A stretch of 64,000 nucleotides of DNA from Silene latifolia (taxonomy: Eukaryota; Streptophyta; Magnoliopsida; Caryophyllales; Caryophyllaceae), in contig NC_133537.1 of NCBI RefSeq assembly GCF_048544455.1, forward strand, positions 18,537,541 through 18,601,540, given 5' to 3'. The notes below the pieces were generated by a model. It did no database searches. It was not told where the DNA came from and saw nothing but the letters and a program-made list of their open reading frames with translations. Shown piece by piece: positions 10,855 to 21,115 of the stretch. Numbering within the stretch: the first letter of the stretch is position 1; every line of letters begins with the position of its first letter. A program made the position numbers and the translations under genes.

Positions 10855-12368
10855 TGTGATACCCCGAGTAAATATCTACTATCCAGTAGATTTAAGTAAA
10901 TTCTTTATTTGAAAAGGGAAAGAATTTTTTTATCAAGTAGAGTCGAAAAAGGTACACAAATGAAATGAATCCATCCTAGAGGGAGATATTGACTTAATAA
11001 AATTCGAAAGACGTAGTAACCTAGTACAAATAAGACCCTAGAATAAGAATAAAATAGTTCGGTCGGAATCCTACTTAATAATAACTTTACCCGTAGAATT
11101 TTACTAGACCTATCTCAAAAAAAAAAAAATAACCCGTTAAGAAAAATATCTAAGATATTTTATAAGTTTTATATATTTTAATGAAATTAGGTCACATGTC
11201 AAAGTTTACAATAAAAAAAAATAAAAAAAAAAGTAAACATACATGGTAGAAAGGCATACCACGTACACATATAGCATGGTATGTAGCTTCTACACGGAAA
11301 TATGAATACACACGTAAGTACATAGGTAGAAGCTAGGTTAGAAGCTAGGTTACTGTAGTAACCGACCTAAGTTTACTATAAAAAGGACGTGAATCAATGG
11401 CAAATCCATGCACACACAAAATAAAAGTAGAATTTGGTAGAAAACTACTTCGTACTACATCAAAAATATGGTAGTAATTAAGCAAATGATTGGTGTGCTG
11501 ATGTATGTATAAGGTATATTTCCTACCCCTACGTCTTAAGTTAATATAATGAGTAAGTATATTATTGTTATAATTACTCAAGTGATATTATAATGTACGT
11601 GAATTATTGTTTATGTGATAAAGTTATGTTATACTTGTATATTTTACGTAATGTGGTTTACGTGAGATATGACTGTGGTACTGTTTGTGTTAATAATTGG
11701 CTTTATAATGCTCACATGATAACGTTAATGTTAAAATATCATCGCTAAGATGTACATTTGGCCAATGTATCATCCGTGACACTATTATTGAAAGGGACCG
11801 GACCACATTATTATTTTATCCCGTGTACATGGATGTGAGCTCTGAAGTGGGCTCGACAGGGGGCTCGGCAATTGGCTCCGCCCCGTTATATCCGGATAAA
11901 AAGAAAAAGAAAAAAGAAAAAGAAAAAAAGGGAAAAAGAGAAAAAAAAAAAAAAAAAAAAAATGGTTATCCTGTGTACACGGAGGAGGGCATAGCCTAAG
12001 GGAGTCTCGTCTCCGTAATGTGGCCCTGTTCAATAATAATGACCCGAGTTATATTAATTTGAGTTGGAGGTTATGGGAAATATACTCAACCTGTGGTTGG
12101 TTGACCCTTTATTTTATTAATCTTTTTCAGGTACAGGAAACAGGGAAGGACATGAGTGAGGTTGACGCAAGAAAATAGGATAAGAATAATGTATCGTAAT
12201 AATATAATCTTATCAATAAGACTTGTTACTAGTTATTTGGTTGTACTAAAGAATAATGTAAGCCTTATATTTCTCTGTATGGGGATATAAGGCGGTAACG
12301 CTTTGTAATTTCCGTTGCTATTAATAAAATATACCATTTTGTACTCCTATTGTTTACGGGGCGTTACA
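10855..12368 (+). mobile_element. Solo LTR, 1.5 kb
   Basis: It begins TGTGATACCCCG and ends CGGGGCGTTACA, so it has 5'-TG and CA-3' ends. It is flanked by the 5-bp direct repeat GTTGA (10850-10854 and 12369-12373). Near the right end AATAAAATATACC could be a polyadenylation signal. A GA-rich tract lies at about 11896-11961. There is no internal domain, so this is an LTR left after recombination. The terminal TGTGAYACCC/GGGGYGTTACA pattern resembles chromovirus-type Ty3 LTRs, which is an inference. Confidence 0.85.
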
Positions 12369-12373
12369 GTTGA

Positions 12374-12800
12374 GTAATATAAGGAGTTTTAATAAAATTA
12401 TTAACATATTATATTACAAAAATTAATTAAATAGGAAAAACTTTTAATTAATTTGGTGTGTGTTAATTATTATGAAGAGTTTTAATCAATTTATTACCAT
12501 GTTTAATTAAAAAAAATAATAGGAAAATGTTAATAATGGTGGATGTTCAGTAATATAAAGAGGTTTAATTAATTTAATAACAGGTTTTATTACAAAAATT
12601 TTAAAAACAATGAATTAAATAGGAAAATGTTAATAATAGTGAGTGTTTTAGTAATATGAAGAGGTTCAATTAATTTCTTAATATGTTTTATTACAAAAAT
12701 TTCAATTAACATTTCAATTTTAATTATAAATTATGAAATTTATTAACATGTTTTATTACAAAAATTTCAATTAAAACGTCAATATTAATTATAAATTATG
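12374..12800. repeat. Degenerate tandem repeat split by a solo LTR
   Basis: A unit of roughly 100 bp recurs three to four times, with words such as AGTAATATAAAGAGGTTTAA, TTTTATTACAAAAATT and AATAGGAAAATGTTAATAA. The sequence left of the solo LTR (about 10810-10854) matches the missing part of the first unit. The LTR therefore landed inside this repeat array. Confidence 0.6.
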
Positions 12801-12897
12801 AAATTTGATGTAAATTTGTAAGAGTTATATAAATTTTGGAAGAAAATATATTTAATATACAAAATTAATTTAAGAATAATGATAATATCATTTAATA

Positions 12898-14621
12898 TCT
12901 ATATATAATAATAAAAAAACAAACTAAACACTCATTTTACTGACACATAAGTATTCCAAGCCTGTCCCCTGATTTACCCTCCAACTCATCACTATTACAT
13001 TATGTTATGTAAGAGGAAAACAAAGTAAAAGAAAACAATAAATAACCTTTGATAATTAAAGCTTTATCATAAACAAAAGCAATGTAAATGTGAAATTTAT
13101 ATTTACAATTTAATTTAGTTGTAATATTTAAGAGAGTCATGAATACTCTACGATAAAAGACTCACTACTTCCATAATTTTTTTCAGTTACTCAACAATTT
13201 ATGTTTTACCACTTGCACTTAACATAAATTTGCTTAAAAATTTATAAAATACCTTAAATTATTGATATTTGTCTATGAAAAATTCTTAGATAAAACGGGT
13301 GGGAGTAGGATCCCTGAGAGACGGTTTCTCAATAAATTTATTGGAATCCAATTATAAACTGATGGAGAAACGGTACAAATAGTAATAAAAGGGGTATGTA
13401 TTCTATAAAATGGGGTACTTAAAATAATGGTTACAATATATGATAAAATAGGTACGATTGTTATGAAAACATGTACAAAAGACATCCCCTAAAACTAAAA
13501 GAATAAGAAAACTAAAACTTTTTCCCGTCTAAATGCTCATACCTATAAGTGGGCCTTTTTTTTACATATTACTATGATGGGCTTAATGTACACTGTCAAA
13601 TAATCTATAACATATACAAGTCCACTAAAATCTATGCTACTAAAAATATAAAAATTTTACATATCTTTATAATAAAGGTTAATGGTTTACATATCCTGGG
13701 GATAATTGTTAATTAAGATATGCGCCAAAATTGTGGATATACAACAAAATTATTGCGATTTATATATCCTTCTAATAAAGGTTAATTAACATACGCACCA
13801 AAATTGGGGATATACATATCATTATAATATACTAATATCATAGAAAGATCTTATTTCAAATCATTTATGTACTAACGCACCAAAATTAAGGATATACATA
13901 TCATTATAATATACTGATATCATAAAAAGATCTTATTTCAAATCATTTACGTACTATTATTTATCCATAAAATACCTTAATCGTAATCTTTTGGGTTAAA
14001 TAAAAGGCCAATTAAATTTTAAATTTATATTTTCTAATTAATCTTTTGCTGAATTTATATTCTTCCCACAAATACATTCTTAATTATACTACTCGATAAA
14101 ATATTTCAATATACCCCTAACAACCTCTCCATAGTTAAGATCTTTTGATGAAGCAGAGATGGTAGCATAAACATGTCATACAAAATATATTGAGTTGGTA
14201 GCATATACTTATTTATGAATATTTTTTTGCTGAGATGGTAGTATAAACGTGTCGTATTATTTTTTTATTTGTTTCCGTTTATAAAGTTAATATGCGATTT
14301 ACTTAAATTTTGTTTTTAACTCAATGATCATATCCCCTATTAGTAGTGACCCTTATATTAGAGTATATTTTTGAATAATAATCGGTTTTCATTATTTGTA
14401 ATAATAAAAAAAAGCTCGCACAAAAATAATTTAATCTAAAAGTCCATTAAATAGTACACCTTTTTTTTTTAATATATCACTAACATTATAACGTACATTA
14501 GAACTTATTATAAGTACAATTCATTTATATAAATATCTTAAATCTCCACTATACAAGTCAAGCTCACAAATATCACGCTTTAGCTCTCTAATGCCGTGCT
14601 TTAGCACGGGATCTCAACTAG
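12898..14621 (+). mobile_element. Candidate non-autonomous Helitron
   Basis: The right end has a hairpin (CCGTGCTTTAGCACGG, within 14592-14610) followed after 8-10 nt by CTAG (14618-14621) and then T, the Helitron 3' signature. The proposed left end is A|TCTATATATAATAATAAA at 12897/12898, which fits the 5'-TC rule and an A|T target, but it was chosen by eye from AT-rich DNA. There is no Rep/helicase gene. The 3' end is firmer than the 5' end. Confidence 0.5.
13790..13975. repeat. Tandem duplication of about 85 bp
   Basis: GCACCAAAATT is followed by GATATACATATCATTATAAT and TCTTATTTCAAATCATTTA, and the whole run occurs twice in succession with few differences. It lies inside the candidate Helitron. 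A related, more diverged partial copy precedes it at about 13725-13790. Confidence 0.65.
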
Positions 14622-14953
14622 TTTTATAATAAAAGGGGTTTGGAAATATATAAAGAGATACGACAAAATGGTATCCCAATAACTTAGTGAGAGACCATCT
14701 CTCCAAAGTTTATGTGAACGGTAGCTCTATTAATAAGATCAATTTTCCAAAGAACAAAATGGACTTAGATTCTAAATTTGCTTAAAACTTATGAAATAAT
14801 TTAAATTATTGATATTTGTCTACGAAAAATTCTTAGATAAAACGGGTAGCTCTATTAATAAGATCAATTTTCTCAAGAAAAAATGGACTTAGTTATACTT
14901 ATATAAAATGTTGTCAATACCCGTATAATAGAATTTTTCTCCTTCATCCTAAT
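14622..14953. other. Intergenic spacer between two mobile elements
   Basis: There is no gene. GATATTTGTCTACGAAAAAT and following bases (about 14810-14848) repeat a segment at about 13265-13300. TAGCTCTATTAATAAGATCA occurs twice here (about 14722 and 14848). The stretch appears to be shuffled element debris. Confidence 0.4.
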
Positions 14954-17906
14954 TGTGACACCCTCATTCATTGCGGAAAAGTAAACACATAATTCTAGAT
15001 AAAAACTGTATGGATATGTTTGTAATAGGTTCATTTGGGTAAAAACCTGTAATTTTTAAAACCGAAAACGAAACATGAACCTGTTATAAAAATATCCAAA
15101 TGGGAAAGTGTCAAACATGCAAGGTCTAAAATAAATCTCATACATAAAACATCGCTAAAGTCGCGAAATAAAGTTATACAACCCAAATATGAAAAAGGGA
15201 GGCATATGTCCCTAGAAAGTATATGACATAAAAAGATGTTCAAGGGTCACAATAAAATAAAGTCAATCTAGGTCCCAAGGTTACTTTGCTCGCTAGCTCG
15301 TCCATGTACCTCATATATGCATCACCTACCTGTCAATCGCATTTTATACAAATACGAAAGCCACAGTCAGTGGGGAGTAACTCCGAGTTCTCCCATCCAC
15401 GAAATGTCATAATTAATATAACATGTAAACATAAGAATATGAATATGAATAACACATAGCCTTAGCATATAGATGCTAGACAATTGTGCTTATCATGTGA
15501 ACAACAATATAACAACACATAGTCCTAGCATGTGAATACTAGACCGACTCATACTACACTATCATGTGAATCACATAACATCAAGGAATCCAAACTCTAT
15601 CAACCATAGCCGACTTGCATCTCACCTTCTATGATTCATAGAATCATCAAACAAGAAAGGACAATATATCTAGAGACAGGCATAAGTTCCTAATACCGTC
15701 AATAGTCACTCTGTAACTCGAGTCTATACCACGAGGTAAGGTAAACACCCTAGTCCTAAACCTGCGCAGACCTAGCGACATGCGGAAAACTACCGCATCC
15801 AAGACCCATGATAACACCACATGAGTACCCCTAAGGAGTCCACCAAAGGGTTGGCTAGTACTTAAGCTGACCACATACTTCTAAGAGTACGTCAGGAGGT
15901 CATGCCCTAACTTGGAAATAAACCCACCAAGCTAAGACACAAAGGCTATTAAGCGATAAACATACACTCGTCAAAGACTATAATGACCTATCTATGACGA
16001 AGGTCGAAATACTCACCTAGGACCTAGTCCCAGCTTGAATACTTTAGCCCACATCACACAAGACAAGTAGGACACCCGCTTAACCATAAGAGGGCAAAGA
16101 GTCCAAACTTGCACACACAAATGATCATACACACCCTAGCATATGAAAGGTTACACAAGAGCATATTCAGCTGACAATCCAACAATATCTCCAATATCAA
16201 TAATAATCCAAATTCCAGCTAACCAACAGTACCATAATCCATGAGAACAAGCTAAAATGGCAAAGAGGCAACAAGACTCAAGCATAAGGCATTCAAAGCA
16301 TCCAACAACCAACATGCGAAATGATAATTACAAATATCAAGGCATAACATAAAACATCCAATAACAACCAATCTCACCTCAAAGACAAACCCTCGACCCG
16401 AGTCCCACGACAAGTCATCGGTCAAATCGAAGCTGACTGGTTTAAACCTAGTTTGACCAAACTCGTTCGGTCAATCTGACCCAACTCAGAGTCTTGGCCT
16501 ACTTTGACCCAAATCACAAAATTCATCACAATATCATTCTCATACCATTTCCAATTTCTATCATGTGAAAAACTATTAACATAAGGGAATATATTCCAAC
16601 TTACAAAATAACTAATTCCACAAAATTCTCGCATAATAAAATAACATAAATAACCGTCTCACACAAGGGTAAACTTTTCTATAAATTTTTAATCGATAAA
16701 ACGACGCCATTTACTCATACGGATTCCGAATTGGGTGATTCAAGTGGCTAAACCACCTAATTTTTCGATGCCGTTCAATCTATCATATTTTTGGAAACAT
16801 TGGAAACCGTCTCGGTCCGGTACTGACGCATTCCAGCCAAAACACGGACTTGTCACAACACATAATTCCTCATCCAAATTTGTTCCAAACAATAACATAC
16901 AAATGGGTAACATAAATTAAACATAAGCATACTCATCTTACTCCATTCATTCATTTATCAACAAGATCGTCTCAAACAACAACAAACAACAACAAACGAC
17001 AACAAACAACAACAAACAACAAATACAACTACTATGTGACAATAAATCGTCGAGTAACTCGGAATAGTTACCTTAAGCTAGCAAAGAGACAAGTAATAAC
17101 TTGAGAAAACTTCTAAAACCCAAAATTACTCTTCATCTTCAACCACATATTAGTCACTTAACTCATCTTCAAATTCTTCACCTATGAGAATAACAAAAAC
17201 ACAATTATTAAGCTTAAATTCGAAAACCCTAAAAGATGAGCATTAAAACAAAATTGGGGGAAATGAAAATAAAACTTACTAGTAGATGAGGATTGAAGAG
17301 AGGATTCCGAATATATAATTTTTATGAGATTTGGTGGAGAAATGAAGGATTTATGGTGGATTTAGGGATTGTAAGGAGGATTTTTGAGAAGAATTTGGTG
17401 TTTGATGAAAGGAAGAGAGAGAGAGTGAATTATGGAGGAAATGAGAATTGAAAGAGGGGACAATGGAGGGTAGGTGGCCAGCCAAAAGGCATAGGGAGAT
17501 GGGTCATTTGTTTACGTTTTGGGGTTTGCTTCGACGGTAATTAGAAATATTCGTCGAACGCGATTTTTGAGAATATTAAAGTTCTTAAACACGATTTTAC
17601 CAAAAGATTAAGTACTCATATGCCCAATATCCAAACTCGTTTACCCAACGACCGTAAGAAATGGGAAAATCCTAATTTTACGACTTTTATCCGAAATTTA
17701 TTTTATCAAAGAAAAAAGTTTAAATATAGTTTAAATCACTTTTAAACATTTCTAAACTATCAAAAATAATTACATTTCTTCAAAATAAAATAAGATTATA
17801 TTTTATCAAATAAATTATATTTTAAATAAATTAATATTAAATTAAAATAGATTAAAATATTACTTTTAAAATATAGTAAAGGTTTTCAAATTTACGGGGT
17901 GTTACA
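14954..17906 (+). mobile_element. Solo LTR, 2.95 kb
   Basis: It begins TGTGACACCCTC and ends CGGGGTGTTACA, with CTAAT on both sides (14949-14953 and 17907-17911) as a perfect 5-bp target duplication. No protein domain is present over its length. A CAA-rich microsatellite lies at about 16975-17030. The size and ends fit long LTRs of the Del/Tekay group of Ty3 chromoviruses, but the family is inferred from termini only. Confidence 0.85.
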
Positions 17907-17964
17907 CTAATGGATGACATTACACATGTATTATGTAGTTTACTTCGTAGGTATCAAAAAGGGA

Positions 17965-18393
17965 GCACGCGGTGCCCTTGAGGTTGGAGATTTTGCCAGA
18001 TATACCCAATTTTTTTATCCGAAAAACTTTAAGAGGCCAACTCGTGTTTATCAGTTCAGAAAGTGATAATTTTTTTTCAAATCGATCATCTTTCTGAGAA
18101 CTGCGATTTGAAAAAAAAAAATTGTCGTATTTGGATCCTCTAGCTATGAGTTTTTGTATGTCAAAGTTTTTTTGACCGAACAAACTTTGAGTGACCATTG
18201 TTTCTTGGTCACGAATTCCAAACTCGACAATTTTTTTTTCAAGTCGTAGATCTCAAAAAGCAAAAATGATCAATTTGAAAAAAAAAATCGTCACTTTCTA
18301 AACTTGTAAATACGAGTTATGGCTCTTCAAGTTTTCTGGATAAAAAAATTGGGTATTTCGGGCAAAATCTCAAACCTCAAGGGCACCGCGTGC
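17965..18393. mobile_element. Fold-back MITE with GC-rich termini
   Basis: GCACGCGGTGCCCTTGAGG near 17965 pairs with CCTCAAGGGCACCGCGTGC ending at 18393. The arms stay complementary inward through ACCCAATTTTTTTATCC and its partner near 18335-18355. There is no coding content. The superfamily was not assigned because the outer ends and target duplication are unclear. Confidence 0.7.
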
Positions 18394-18487
18394 ATTATCC
18401 GTATTAAAAAAGATATTTGTTCAATAGAAAAGTATAAACCATATTAATAATATGCAAAGTATTATTTGTGGATGCAAACTCAAAGAC

Positions 18488-18517
18488 ACCCGTGAATTTC
18501 ACGGGTTATAAGGCTAG
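18488..18517 (+). mobile_element. Helitron 3' end (element extends leftwards)
   Basis: Hairpin CCCGTGAATTTCACGGG (18489-18505) is followed by TTATAAGG and CTAG (18514-18517), then T. This matches the Helitron terminus rule and repeats the hairpin found at 7468-7484. The 5' end was not found and may lie beyond the solo LTR. Confidence 0.6.
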
Positions 18518-18734
18518 TTATAGATATAAGTGAATTAAATTAATTTATAGATAAATGATTTAAATTAATGTCATGTAATAATAAATTGACAATCCATGTC
18601 ACATTAAAAATATGCAACATCATATTTAGATATGCCACGTCACATTAAATTTTAATCTAGGTGGCTTTTTGGATCCTACGTGACTTTGTCTAGGTGGCGT
18701 TTATTTGTCATTTTAGGGTAGCATTTTAATTATA

Positions 18735-18766
18735 CTAGTTTTAATCCCGTGCAAAAAATGCACGGG
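18735..18766 (-). mobile_element. Helitron 3' end (element extends rightwards)
   Basis: On the minus strand CCCGTGCATTTTTTGCACGGG (hairpin, 18766-18746) is followed by ATTAAAA and CTAG at 18738-18735, then T. The hairpin resembles that of the candidate Helitron ending at 14621. The 5' end was not located. Confidence 0.55.
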
Positions 18767-18854
18767 TATTTTTAATAATGAATTTTACTAAGAAACGTGG
18801 AAAGAGTAAACATCACGTTCATACATACACTAAGCTAGATATAAAAAATACATA

Positions 18855-19072
18855 CTCCCTCCCATTCACAATAAACCTCTCATTTCATTTTGGCACAAAT
18901 ATTAAGGAAGCACACTACCCCACCATATAATTAAATTTGAACCACACAAATACACTACCCCACCATACAATTAAATTTGGACCACACAAACACTTACCAA
19001 AAAAGGAAATAGGGAGTTTATTGTGAATAGACGGAAAAGGAAATAGGGAGGTTTATTTTGAATGGGAGGGAG
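18855..19072. mobile_element. Stowaway-type MITE (218 bp)
   Basis: It starts CTCCCTCCCATTCACAATAA and ends GAATGGGAGGGAG, with TA on both sides (18853-18854, 19073-19074), as expected for Tc1/mariner-derived Stowaway MITEs. An internal tandem pair, CACTACCCCACCAT plus AATTAAATTTG, is shared with the copy at 27469-27676. Confidence 0.9.
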
Positions 19073-19264
19073 TATATAAATTTGTAAAACTAAACGTACA
19101 TAAGAAAAGAATTGAAATTAATTAATTTGTTTTTTCAAATGGGGCCTACCACTAACAAAACAAATGCATATTTTCTTAAAATCTCTCGACCAATCAGAAA
19201 GCTTAAAAAAACTCAGCTTTTATACTATTTAGATTTTATAGAAGTAAGAAAATCGTTCATTAGC

Positions 19265-19545
19265 GATTCGACTTGGGGGTGGAAATTCAACATGTGTACC
19301 GTGAAGGTGTGAAGCCAATGCTTGTGCGAATTGGCTGGCTAATCTTGGAGTGAATCAAGCCAACGACTTAACATTATGGAAGAATTGAGCATGCCGAACC
19401 ATTTATTTCGATTGTGGCGGCAAGATTTGGGAGGTGTTGCATGACCTCGTGTTGTCCCCTTTCATGTTTTTTAGTTTTTTGTTTGTTGTTGCTCTTTATT
19501 TAAGGGTTAATCCCGCTTCTTTTTATAAAAAAATAAAATAAGAAA
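19265..19545 (+). mobile_element. LINE 3' end, RNase H C-terminus and tail
   Basis: IQHVYREG, then, after a one-base frame change, NACANWLANLGVNQANDLT followed by a stop codon, matches the C-terminus of plant L1 RNase H domains. The 3' UTR is T-rich and ends in an A-rich tail near 19530-19545. This is a severely 5'-truncated dead copy. Confidence 0.75.
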
Positions 19546-19738
19546 ATGAATAGTTGACTAGTTGTGGTGCAAGTAAACTCAGTTTTTCTCCACTCTTTGA
19601 ATATAACAAGAGAGTAACTTACAATTATTTTATAGAGCTTGTAAACATTATCTCACCTAGTTACATAGTTACTTTAACCAAGTTATATAATACTCCTTCA
19701 TAGAGAATGATATTATTTCAAAAAAAATGAGCTTATTA

Positions 19739-19835
19739 CTCCCTTTGTTCCAAAACTCTAGTCATTTGTTTGTTCTTTTTATTCTATGTGAAAAGTATTT
19801 TAATTAAAGGGAATTAAATGATTGAATGGAGGGAG
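19739..19835. mobile_element. Short Stowaway-type MITE (97 bp)
   Basis: It begins CTCCCTTTGTTCC and ends GAATGGAGGGAG, with TA on both sides (19737-19738, 19836-19837). No coding content is present. Confidence 0.8.
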
Positions 19836-20028
19836 TATCTATAATTTAGGGGTTAGCAAAATAAGGCTATTCAGCTTATTTAAATTCAGCTCAGCTCTAT
19901 TCAGGTCAGGTCAGTTCAGTTCCATTCTCAGTTCATCTCTTTACAAATTAATTCTACTTGAACCGTTTTAATACTGGATTTTGCTAACATCACCGTTGTC
20001 TAAAAAAAAAAAAAACATTGGTCACCAC

Positions 20029-20774
20029 TATAGCTGTTCATGGGTCATCCCGCCCATTAGGCCCGCCCGTCCAGCCCGCTTATTACGTGGGCTTGGACAA
20101 GTATTTTTTACCCGAAAAATTAAGAGAGCGGGCCAAGCCCAGCCCACCAAGTTAAATGGGCGGGTATGGACAACAAGAAAATCCCGTGGGCCGGCCCATT
20201 AGGCCCGTTTATTATTTAAATCCGTTACTTTTACTCTTAAAAAAAAACATTTTCAAAGAAAATTCAGTGCGTCTTGTTTCAGACGGCCTTTTTGGTCTGA
20301 AATAATAAGACGAGATTTTGTAACCATTTTACAGTTAAATGTGACCACTATTGAAAAACCGATTCTGTTCGTAACACTGCCTATATCATTGTGGTTACAT
20401 TTAACTATAAAATGGTCACATATGCCCGTCTGAAAAATAAGACGAAAAGTGTCCGTCTGAAACAAGAATTTGTGAAGAAAATTATATCAATTTTATATGG
20501 ATGTGGAACGCTAAAATAATAGGTAAACTATAACGGTTAAAATATAACGAAAATATTTATATATTGGGTAGCCTTATATATTTTAATTAATAAAACATCT
20601 AAATTGAAGTTTCGTGTTACAGCCCATTAGCCCATGAGCCGCCCGACTTTTGACTAAAGGGCGGGCAAGGGCAAGAATAATTGGCCCATAATTAAGGCCC
20701 GACCCGCCCACTAAGATCTTAAAGAAAACTTTTTCCTTCATAGCCCGGCCAATGTCCGAATTTGAACAGCTCTA
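20029..20774. mobile_element. Non-autonomous hAT element (746 bp)
   Basis: It is bounded by inverted ends TATAGCTGTTCA (20029-20040) and TGAACAGCTCTA-type sequence ending at 20774. The flanks carry a perfect 8-bp duplication GTCACCAC (20021-20028 and 20775-20782), as hAT insertion predicts. GGCCCG-rich subterminal repeats fill both arms. There is no transposase. It lies about 340 bp upstream of the oxidoreductase start codon and contains a nested fold-back element. Confidence 0.88.
20270..20466. mobile_element. Nested fold-back MITE inside the hAT element
   Basis: GTCTTGTTTCAGACGG (20271-20286) pairs with CCGTCTGAAACAAG (20452-20465). Inner arms also pair (TGTGACCACTATTG-like words against their complements). 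It lies wholly within the hAT element and so inserted later. Confidence 0.65.
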
Positions 20775-20782
20775 GTCACCAC

Positions 20783-21115
20783 CGAAATTGAGAAGCAGCC
20801 AAGACGATCATCCGTCGTGTTACTCGTGTAGCATTAAAACAAGCAGGCACGACTCCACTGCACACTCCCTCACTTCCTACTTCCTACTGATTACTGAACA
20901 ATTAATCTTCAGTTTTGTACTCCTAAAGACAAATAATTATCCATGTGAGGTATCCACCCAAATTCCCACCAAACCCCCAAAAAAATACAATTAAACAATT
21001 AAAATGGATGTATTAACATTCGGTATAATCATAGGAATAATAATCATAATCTTCGTCATTATTTGCTTCATCACTCTCGAATCCACCTGCAACCGCCGCT
21101 CCTAACCACCCCACC
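20783..21115 (+). promoter_or_regulatory. Upstream region of the PYROXD2-like gene
   Basis: This is the 333-bp stretch between the hAT target duplication and the start codon. It has pyrimidine-rich patches and no convincing TATA box in the expected place. The last ~100 bp are probably 5' UTR. The promoter role is inferred from position. Confidence 0.35.

Noticed and set aside
11785-12033. Phe/Ser-rich minus-strand frame
   Set aside because: It is the complement of a GA-rich simple tract inside a solo LTR.
13690-13975. Short direct repeats as a possible CRISPR-like array
   Set aside because: Only two to three long, contiguous, diverging copies without regular unique spacers, in plant DNA.
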